DNA of 64,000 bases. Source: Colwellia sp. PAMC 20917. GTDB taxonomy: Bacteria > Pseudomonadota > Gammaproteobacteria > Enterobacterales > Alteromonadaceae. The notes below the pieces were generated by a model. It had not been told where the DNA came from. It worked only from the letters and a program-made list of their open reading frames with translations, and did no database searches. Both the position numbers and the translations under genes were made by a program. The DNA is taken from assembly GCF_001767295.1 (NCBI RefSeq), contig NZ_CP014944.1:3720001-3784000 (forward strand), read 5' to 3'. Below are positions 57,553 to 64,000 of this stretch, in pieces. Each line of letters opens with the position of its first letter. Position 1 is the stretch's first letter.

Positions 57553-57614
57553 AGCCGAGGCTTTTAACCGTTAAGCCGATTAGCTCGAAGGTTCAAATCC
57601 TTCACGGCCGATCA
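57553..57614 (+). pseudogene. tRNA-Lys 3'-half copy 1
   Basis: GGCTTTTAACC of the anticodon arm, then CGAAGGTTCAAATCCTTC (perfect T arm) and the acceptor 3' strand with ATCA end. The 5' half (acceptor 5' strand, D arm) is replaced by AAAGCCGAGGCTTT, a hairpin of its own, and GTTAAGCCGATTAGCT. Cannot form a cloverleaf. This copy ends GATCA instead of GACCA. Confidence 0.75.
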
Positions 57615-57704
57615 ACTTCTTTCTTAACAAGTACAATGCAAGATTAGCATATTAGTGATTTTTGCATTAGTTGATGATGATTCTCAACACCACAGTTTAT
57701 ATGT

Positions 57705-57780
57705 CGGCCGTTAGCTCAGTTGGTAGAGCAGTTGGCTTTTAACCAATTTGTCGAAGGTTCAAATCCTTCACGGCCGACCA
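57705..57780 (+). tRNA. tRNA-Lys (TTT), copy 4
   Basis: Identical to the other three copies. Starts 280 bp after copy 3 and shares its upstream spacer. Confidence 0.97.
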
Positions 57781-57812
57781 CTTTCTTTCTTAAGTCAGAC
57801 AGTACAAAAACT

Positions 57813-57876
57813 AAAGCCGAGGCTTTTAACCGTTAAGCCGATTAGCTCGAAGGTTCAAATCCTTCACGGCCGACCA
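57813..57876 (+). pseudogene. tRNA-Lys 3'-half copy 2
   Basis: Same design as the first half copy, with the T arm and ACGGCCGACCA intact and the 5' AAAGCCGAGGCTTT hairpin conserved. Confidence 0.75.
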
Positions 57877-57910
57877 CTTCTAAATTCTTAAGTCAGATAG
57901 TACAAATACC

Positions 57911-57974
57911 AAAGCCGAGGCTTTTAACCGTTAAGCCGATTAACTCGAAGGTTTAAATCCTTCACGGCCGACCA
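57911..57974 (+). pseudogene. tRNA-Lys 3'-half copy 3
   Basis: Third half copy, starting 98 bp after the second, with a related spacer (AAGTCAGATAGTACAAA). One substitution in the T arm (GGTTTAAATCC). The CCA end is kept. Confidence 0.72.
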
Positions 57975-58236
57975 CTTTCTTTAGTGGACGACTTTTCATT
58001 AATTTTTTGTGTCCTTACTCTCTACGACCAAAGTAAACGGTATTCGTTAATATTCTATGGATCTCATTTGGTGACAACTTTTTATTGTTTTTTAATATGT
58101 TTGTTTCATTTCAATAAGTAGCTATTCTTTTTACACCGTAAGAAGTTCCGAAAACACCTGAGCTTGCTAAAGAATAAGTTAGCTTTATTATTTCAGCATT
58201 ATTGGGCTCTATATAAAGAGTTTTTTTATCAACAGT
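57975..58236. other. short stretch without a gene
   Basis: No ORF, tRNA or clear hairpin recognised between the tRNA-Lys array and the recombinase relic. Confidence 0.3.
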
Positions 58237-58655
58237 TTAACTTGGGACGGCAATTGATTGATAACCAAAAGGGGGACCCCCTCCTGTAAATAATCCTTGA
58301 GTGGCTATGTCATTAAGTTTTAATAGAGAGCGCTTACTTGTTTTACGGCTAAAGCTTTCATTAAATAGTCCGTTAATGCTTTTTTGTATAAAAGCATCAT
58401 CAACATCTTCTGGTGTTGTATAAAAATATGGAAAAAGCAATACACCATTTTTCTGTAATAGTCTTTCCGCATTGTGTCGCGTAGCTTCATTTCTAGAAAA
58501 CCGTGAAGAGTCGTACACAGCGATACAGTCGATATTAATAAAACCTACTCAATATCAGAAAACATTTGATTAAACTGCTTTCGCGGTCATTTAAAGCAGA
58601 GCTATCTGCGTCTGCATATATCTTAACTATATTCTAGTGATTATCTTCTGCCCAA
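58237..58655 (-). pseudogene. serine recombinase (resolvase/invertase) relic
   Basis: On the minus strand the pieces WAEDNH-stop-NIVKIYADADSSALNDRE, QFNQMFSDIE, and IDCIAVYDSSRFSRNEATRH run into GVLLFPYFYTTPEDVD and TGGGPPFGYQS. These are the catalytic-domain landmarks of a serine recombinase (the SRFSRN motif and the PPFGY junction). A nonsense codon and two frame changes break it, and the N-terminal catalytic Ser region and the DNA-binding tail are missing. It lies next to the tRNA-Lys array, a common integration target. Confidence 0.65.
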
Positions 58656-58678
58656 TTTTATCAGCACCGTCGAGAAAA

Positions 58679-58698
58679 CTCGGTACTTTAGTGCCGAG
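58679..58698. repeat. left flanking palindrome of TnpB relic
   Basis: CTCGGTACTTTAGTGCCGAG, an 8-bp stem with one G-T pair and a TTTA loop. Identical to the copy at 59997-60016. Confidence 0.85.
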
Positions 58699-58750
58699 AT
58701 GAATCCATAATTTCTTGACAACCTATGCTTATACAGTACCTATACAGTAT

Positions 58751-59972
58751 ATGAAAAGGACGCTCAGATACAATTACCGGCTCAAGCCAACAGTAGAGCA
58801 AGAAGTTAAACTCGTAGTGTTTGGCTCATATGCTCGTGGGCTGTGGAACTTGTTGCTGTCTGAAAATATACGTCGATATCGCTATGATAAAACGTTTTTG
58901 TTTTACTATGAAATGGCGGGGTTAATTCGTGACTTGAAAAAGTTCGACGAATTCTCTTGGCTCAAAGCCTTTGATTCTTCAGCTTCACAGCAAGTAGCTC
59001 GTGATTTGGAAGCGGCTTTAAAAAACGCATTCACAAAAGGTCGATTGCAGCAGTTTCCTACTTTCAAAGAGAGCTTTAAACAAAAAAAGCTTCACGATGA
59101 TAGCTTTCGTTGTGTTAATAATTCAAATTGTATTCGCATAGAAAATGGCGCTATCAGCATTCCTAAAGTTGGTAAAGTACCGATTGTTTTTCATCGAAAA
59201 CTATCCAGTAAAATCAAAACAGCTACGGTGCAATTTAAGCACGGAAAATGGTATGTTTCACTCACTCAAGAAGTTGAGTGCAAAAGTGCAAAGCAAGTGC
59301 TATCGACACTTGTAGGTTATGATATCAACAGCCAACACACCGTCGTTGGTTCAAATGGGTGGTACGTTAAAAACCCGAAAGCTTTCAAAAAATCTTCAAC
59401 CAAATTAAAGCAAATTCAAGTCCAGTTGAGCCGTCGAAAGAAAGGCTCTACTCGCTGGCACAAAACAAAAACACGCTTAAATAAACTTCACGGAAAAATC
59501 TCTCGCCAACGCTTAGCGTTTGCTCACGAAGTATCATGTTCGATAGCCAAGACCAGTGATATCATCGTGTTTGAGGATTTAAACGTGAAAGGAATGCAGC
59601 AGTTTAATGGTCAGATGGTGAAGGATAATGTGATGGGTATGGTCACAGCGTTAACCCAGTACAAGGCTTAATTAAAGGGTGCTGTGTACCATGAAATAGG
59701 TCGATATGTGAAATCGTCAGGCATTTGTTGCGAATGCAAACATGAGCATAAATTCGATTTGAGTGTGAGAAATTTCGCGTGTGAAAGCTGCGGCACAGTG
59801 CAGATATTTGTCTGCGGCTAAATCAGTGGCAGACACAGGCGAAAAAGAGTTAATAGCTAATGGGATATTAGTTAGGGCGTTGCCCAAAGCTCAGCAGAAA
59901 TCACCTTCTAAAATAAAAGTCTTTGAGCAATCAAAGTTTGGTGTGGGAACTGAGAAAAAAGAAGCAGCCTAG
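58751..59972 (+). pseudogene. TnpB-like (IS200/IS605 OrfB) RNA-guided nuclease relic
   Basis: From ATG 58751 (MKRTLRYNYRLKPTVEQEV; TTG 58715 also possible). The first RuvC Asp is in LVGYDINSQHTVV and the Glu in IIVFEDLNVKGMQ. A TAA at 59669-59671 interrupts it. In the same frame the zinc ribbon follows (SSGICCECKHEHKF ... NFACESCGTVQ). A frame change then leads to RYLSAAKSVADTGEKELIANG, the usual C-terminal end, where the last catalytic Asp of RDxSAA is Tyr. So it is inactivated three ways. The element is bounded by two identical palindromes. No tnpA is adjacent. Confidence 0.8.
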
Positions 59973-59996
59973 CCGTTAAAAGCTAAATTGCAGAAG

Positions 59997-60016
59997 CTCG
60001 GTACTTTAGTGCCGAG
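59997..60016. repeat. right flanking palindrome of TnpB relic
   Basis: Exact second copy of CTCGGTACTTTAGTGCCGAG, 25 bp after the TnpB reading frame ends. Such subterminal palindromes mark IS200/IS605-type element ends and the region that gives the guide RNA. Confidence 0.8.
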
Positions 60017-60609
60017 TAGTTCACAGTGTACGGAGTTGATCTGAGAGTGACATCTTTACAATACTTAGGAACGTGTTAGGGACCTTTTTAACATATATTC
60101 AAAAATAAGCTTAAAGTGTTTCCGGGGGAGACAAGCTTTTATATGCAAAGAGGCTAATTCACAATACTTCTGTGTAGTGCATTGCAGTTATCCAATTGAG
60201 TTTGACAGTCTACAATAAAGGTGTCTTTTGCCGCTTGACCGGAACAGTTTCCTCCAAAGTATAAATGTATACAGAATAAAATATTTAAGTAGTATAATAT
60301 TTAGCAATTAGCATGCTAGGAATAATGTATATTTACAATGACTAAAGATTTTAGATAAAGTATTGACCATTACTTTGATATGAATTTACCTGAAATAGAG
60401 GTTTTTCTTCAAAGTAGGAGTAATGACAATTTTCAAACACTCGTTTCTGTATCCTGAAATAGGATGTGTATATATTTGAAAATGAGTTATTCATATTGAT
60501 TTATTCTGAAACTCTGTAAGATAATTGATAAAAGTGATATAAATTAAGCATCTCGACAATTTATATTGAAAAATGGGACTTACAAAATACTTTACAAAGG
60601 GTTGGAATT
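60017..60609. other. 600-bp intergenic stretch before the redox operon
   Basis: No ORF. A small hairpin (TATCCT...AGGATG near 60450) is present. It must hold the promoter of the flavin/Fe-S gene; no convincing FNR or CRP site was identified by eye. Confidence 0.35.
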
Positions 60610-62994
60610 TTGACTGAGCAATATAAAATTGTCGTAATTGGTGCCGGACCTGGTGGAATAAGTGCAGCTGCACATGCCGCAGAGCTTAATATATCGCATG
60701 TTTTATTAGAAGCTAGTCCCAAGATTGCTAATACCATTCAAAAATACCAAAAAGGTAAACATGTTATGGCTGAGCCTAGCATTCTACCTTTACGAAGTCC
60801 TATCGCATTTGAAGCCGGTAAAAGAGAAACTATTCTAGACGAATGGCTACAAGGGCTTTTACAAAACAAAGTTAATCTTAAATATAATGCTGCAGTCGTC
60901 AATATTGATGGGCAAAAGGGTGATTACACAATTACTCTTGCCAATGGCGATGTAATAAAAGCAGAATTTATTATTCTTGGCATTGGCGTGCAGGGTAACC
61001 CCAGAAAACTTGGGGTTACAGGTGATGATGCTGATTTTGTCCAATATACACTTGATAACCCTGATGATCATAATAATGAAACCATTGTTATTGTAGGTGC
61101 TGGTGATGCTGCTATAGAAAATGCGGTTGTATTAGCTAAAAATAATAAAGTTTATATTGTTAATCGACGTGATGAATTTGCTAGAGCCAAAGAAGGTAAT
61201 TTAAATTTAATTACTGCAGCAATTGATAGTGGCGATGTTGAATGTTGTTATAATACCAATCCTCACTGTGTTGAATTAACACCAGACCAAGAAAAACCTG
61301 GGGTATTTGTATTAAAAACAGCGTCGGGTGAAATTAGCGTACCCGTTGATAGAATCATTGCACGTTTAGGTGCAATTCCCCCGCGAGCTTTAGTTGAATC
61401 TTTTGGCATCGAATTTCCAAACAGTGATCCAAATTCTATTCCTGTTTTATCTGCTAAGTATGAATCAAATGTAGCTGGTATGTATGTTATTGGTGCACTA
61501 GGCGGTTATCCATTAATTAAACAAGCCATGAATCAAGGCTACGAAGTTGTTGAATATATACTCGGCAACGACATTAATCCTGCTGATCATCCTTTATTAG
61601 AAAGTAAGCTCGAACATTTACCGTTTGATATGGATGTTGATCAAATACTTTCTAAGATGCAAACAGACATTCCAGTATTTACACCATTATCGGCTTTATC
61701 TTTTAGAGAGTTAATGCTTGATAGCCAAGTGCATGTATTTGAGCCTAATAAAGAAATTTTTAAGAAAAATGATTATACCAATAGTTTTTACACCATTTTG
61801 CAAGGTGAGGTAAATATTGTCATTGGTGATAGGGTAATAAAAAGCACACAAGGTAATTTCTTTGGAGAAATGAGTTTAATCTCAGGTCGACGACGTTCTG
61901 CGACGGTTTTGGCTGGTGAATCGTGTATCGTAATTGAAACACCTCGTCGAACCATGATTAAGCTCATTACATCTGTTGATGCCGTTAAAAGGGTATTAGA
62001 TGAGACTTTTATTGTGCGTATTATACAAGAAAAGTTTGCCCCAAAAGTACCGATTGAACAACTACAACCCATTGCAAAAAAAGCAAAGCTTAACCAGTAT
62101 CGCGCTAATGAAGTGTTATTTTCAGAGGGAGATGAAGCAAACTGTTTACATGTTATTAGAAATGGTTCTGTTACGGTATCAAAAAAAGTTGGCGACAAAG
62201 ATATTCCGATGACCTACGTGGCGGCAAACAATGTTGTTGGTGAAATGGGACTATTAGGTAATACCGTTAGGTCGGCAACCATTACAGCTACCGTTAAAAC
62301 TGAAACAATTTCTATAGACAGTGATTCATTTAACGATTTGTTAGCAAAATCACCAACCTTACGTGAAACCATGGAGCTTGAGGTACAAAAACGCCATCTA
62401 GAAAATACCAAGCTTGAATCAGACAGTGAAACAGGTGATATTTTATCATTTTTGATGCAACAAGGTTTGGGCGAAGCTACAGATGTTTTATTGATCAATG
62501 AAGATACGTGTGTTGGCTGCGATAACTGTGAAACCGCATGTGCAGCAACCCACGGTGGAACTTCACGTTTAAACCGTAAAGCTGGGCCTACATTTGCTCA
62601 TGTTCACGTACCTACATCATGTCGCCATTGTGAAGACCCTAGTTGTATGAAAGATTGCCCCCCGGATGCAATACATCGAGGTGGTCTTGGTGGGGAAGTT
62701 TTTATTGACGACAGCTGTATAGGTTGTGGTAATTGTGAACGAAATTGTCCTTATGGTGTTATTCAAATGGAATACCCTAAAGAAAAAAACACTAACTTTT
62801 GGCCTTGGATGTTTTTCAATGCAGGGGAAAAACCTGGTGATAATAAAGTAAAAGATGGGGATAACATCAAAAAAGCTGTTAAGTGTGACATGTGTAAGGA
62901 TATCGAGGGTGGAGCGGCCTGTGTTCGTGCTTGTCCAACGGGTGCGGCTAACAGAATCAGCCCTGAAAATTTTATTAAAGTGGTAAATTTATAA
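60610..62994 (+). CDS. fusion of flavin oxidoreductase, two cNMP-binding domains and a four-cluster ferredoxin
   Basis: A 794-residue cytosolic protein. Residues 1-325 form a thioredoxin-reductase-like FAD/NAD(P)H module: FAD site VIGAGPGGISAA (9-20) and second Rossmann loop VGAGDAAIE (162-170), but no redox CxxC, as in YpdA-like proteins. Residues about 345-470 and 475-600 are two cyclic-nucleotide-binding folds, each with the phosphate cassette kept: FFGEMSLISGRRRSATV (417-433) and VVGEMGLLGNTVRSATI (542-558), with Glu and Arg in place. Residues 630-780 hold 16 Cys in four 4Fe-4S groups (C634/637/640/644, C671/674/679/683, C703/706/709/713, C759/762/771/775), a DmsB-like electron-transfer chain. 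TTG 60610 is the best start. Its stop is one base before the membrane gene. Redox function is clear; substrate, ligand (cAMP, c-di-GMP, other) and pathway are unknown. Confidence 0.85.
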   Translation: MTEQYKIVVIGAGPGGISAAAHAAELNISHVLLEASPKIANTIQKYQKGKHVMAEPSILPLRSPIAFEAGKRETILDEWLQGLLQNKVNLKYNAAVVNIDGQKGDYTITLANGDVIKAEFIILGIGVQGNPRKLGVTGDDADFVQYTLDNPDDHNNETIVIVGAGDAAIENAVVLAKNNKVYIVNRRDEFARAKEGNLNLITAAIDSGDVECCYNTNPHCVELTPDQEKPGVFVLKTASGEISVPVDRIIARLGAIPPRALVESFGIEFPNSDPNSIPVLSAKYESNVAGMYVIGALGGYPLIKQAMNQGYEVVEYILGNDINPADHPLLESKLEHLPFDMDVDQILSKMQTDIPVFTPLSALSFRELMLDSQVHVFEPNKEIFKKNDYTNSFYTILQGEVNIVIGDRVIKSTQGNFFGEMSLISGRRRSATVLAGESCIVIETPRRTMIKLITSVDAVKRVLDETFIVRIIQEKFAPKVPIEQLQPIAKKAKLNQYRANEVLFSEGDEANCLHVIRNGSVTVSKKVGDKDIPMTYVAANNVVGEMGLLGNTVRSATITATVKTETISIDSDSFNDLLAKSPTLRETMELEVQKRHLENTKLESDSETGDILSFLMQQGLGEATDVLLINEDTCVGCDNCETACAATHGGTSRLNRKAGPTFAHVHVPTSCRHCEDPSCMKDCPPDAIHRGGLGGEVFIDDSCIGCGNCERNCPYGVIQMEYPKEKNTNFWPWMFFNAGEKPGDNKVKDGDNIKKAVKCDMCKDIEGGAACVRACPTGAANRISPENFIKVVNL

Positions 62995-62995
62995 A

Positions 62996-63859
62996 ATGGA
63001 TCAATTTCTCTCGTACGCTAATGGTCGTTATTTAAAAATCACCTTTATATTAACGATTATTATGTCAATTATTTATGTATTACATGAACCCGGACAACCA
63101 AAAAATGGTGGCACATGGTTTGGTTATACTATTGGCACTATTTCAGCATTACTGATTGTTTGGTTAATGTATTTTGGTCGCAGAAAACGAGATTATTTCT
63201 CAACTTTAGGGACAGTTAAAGGCTGGTTATCTGCTCATGTTTATTTAGGTAGTGGTCTACTTATTCTAGCTACCTTGCATACAGGTTTTCAATTTGGTGT
63301 AAATGTTCATACTCTCGCGTATTTTTTAATGTGTATCGCTATTTTTAGTGGTTTTTATGGGGCATGGAGTTATGTATACCTACCTATTAAAAAAAGAGAA
63401 AATCTTAAGACAATATCTGCAGAAGAGTACTATTTATTAATTGAAGATGTTGATCGCCAAATAATTAAATTATCTAAAAAGTTACCAGAAAAAATGATGT
63501 TGATGATCAATAGTGCGATTGAACGTACTGAAATTGGTGGCAATGTTTTTAATCAGTTAAGTGCTAAAGACAGATCTTGTTTATTAGTTGACGGTAAATT
63601 GAATAACAACGAAAACCAGTCTACGGTTATCCATTTATTAGTAACAGAATTAGCGAAGGTTACTGATCAGCAAAGTGCTACCCAACTTAAGCAAATAATT
63701 GACTTATTTGGTAGCAGAAAAAAGTCATTGAAAATATTACGTCATCACATTAAAACCGATGCATTACTAAAATTATGGTTATTTATACATGTGCCAATCT
63801 CATTCGCGTTATTAGCAGCTTTACTGGCACATATTCTATCAGTATTTATCTATTGGTAA
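62996..63859 (+). CDS. membrane protein with two conserved His pairs, possible diheme cytochrome b
   Basis: A 287-residue inner-membrane protein with five hydrophobic segments at about 11-29, 42-60, 79-99, 106-128 and 262-285. H81 and H95 lie in one helix (HVYLGSGLLILATLHTGF) and H265 and H279 in the last (HVPISFALLAALLAHIL). Each pair is 14 residues apart, the spacing of heme b ligands in cytochrome b. A ~125-residue cytoplasmic-looking region (about 133-260) separates them. It is 1 bp after the flavin/Fe-S gene, so it is probably the membrane partner that passes electrons to or from quinone. Family not recognised with certainty. Confidence 0.65.
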   Translation: MDQFLSYANGRYLKITFILTIIMSIIYVLHEPGQPKNGGTWFGYTIGTISALLIVWLMYFGRRKRDYFSTLGTVKGWLSAHVYLGSGLLILATLHTGFQFGVNVHTLAYFLMCIAIFSGFYGAWSYVYLPIKKRENLKTISAEEYYLLIEDVDRQIIKLSKKLPEKMMLMINSAIERTEIGGNVFNQLSAKDRSCLLVDGKLNNNENQSTVIHLLVTELAKVTDQQSATQLKQIIDLFGSRKKSLKILRHHIKTDALLKLWLFIHVPISFALLAALLAHILSVFIYW

Positions 63860-63873
63860 TGTGAGGAAAGATA

Positions 63874-64000
63874 ATGAAATTACTGATCAGACATTTAAAA
63901 AAACAAGGGCAAGGCCAAACTACAGAAGATGTATTTGTAGAAGGTGATACCTTACTTATTGGTCGCGGTACCAATCAACATATATTGCTACCCGATCAGA
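63874..64000 (+). CDS. FHA-like domain protein (partial, runs off window)
   Basis: ATG 63874 with GAGGAAAG 4 bp upstream, 14 bp after the membrane gene. The 42 visible codons read MKLLIRHLKKQGQGQTTEDV and then FVEGDTLLIGRGTNQHILLP. The LIGRGTNxHIxLPD pattern is the start of an FHA (phosphothreonine-binding) or related beta-sandwich domain. Only the first part is visible, so identity and length are open. Third gene of the redox operon. Confidence 0.55.
   Translation, partial: MKLLIRHLKKQGQGQTTEDVFVEGDTLLIGRGTNQHILLPDQ

Noticed and set aside
59781-59972. Separate 63-residue gene
   Set aside because: Its sequence (SAAKSVADTGEKELIANG) is the frame-shifted C-terminal end of the TnpB relic.
60491-60673. 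60-residue minus-strand ORF before the redox operon
   Set aside because: No domain or ribosome site; overlaps the start of the flavin/Fe-S gene.

Overview
The window is AT-rich chromosomal DNA of a marine gammaproteobacterium, most likely Colwellia or a close relative in the Alteromonadales. This is inferred from gene content and synteny only: seqA-pgm divergent from ybfF/ybfE/fldA near fur, ruvCAB followed by ybgC-tolQRAB-pal-cpoB, cmoAB, an MSHA-type MshQ protein and a bkd-type branched-chain dehydrogenase. No database search was possible.

Layout. 0-9.4 kb: an EptA-like lipid A phosphoethanolamine transferase, a DUF3108 protein, two small GIY-YIG genes arranged like integron cassettes around an attC-like palindrome, a THEM6-like thioesterase, a QseBC/PmrAB-like two-component system and a CBS-domain protein. 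9.8-19.4 kb (accessory): a 1524-residue MshQ-like surface protein, a tyrosine-recombinase relic, a Fic/winged-helix gene preceded by a dense array of TAAGGACA/TGTCCTTA sites, and a formylglycine-enzyme-like/FN3/CBM gene split by a frameshift in a G run. 19.4-24.4 kb: a CadC-like regulator, then two long GGA-rich CsrB/RsmZ-like small RNAs, each with its own terminator, on either side of a DUF805-like membrane protein gene. 24.4-35.4 kb (core): fur, fldA, ybfE, ybfF, seqA, pgm, astE and the bkd E1alpha-E1beta-E2 operon. 35.5-36.9 kb: an intact IS4-family element inserted into the loop of the bkd terminator. 37-56.9 kb: a Ser/Thr kinase with a VOC partner, dgt, cmoB, cmoA, a triple-PBPb GGDEF protein, aspS, ruvCAB and the Tol-Pal operon. 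57-60 kb: four tRNA-Lys(TTT) genes interleaved with three conserved tRNA 3'-half copies, then decayed mobile DNA (serine recombinase and TnpB relics). 60.6-64 kb: a flavin / double cyclic-nucleotide-sensor / four-cluster ferredoxin fusion, a membrane subunit with two histidine pairs, and the start of an FHA-like protein that runs off the window.

The strongest candidates for something little described are the 60.6-64 kb redox module, the phased operator array in front of the catalytically atypical Fic protein, the twin Csr-type RNAs, and the tRNA-Lys/half-tRNA array.
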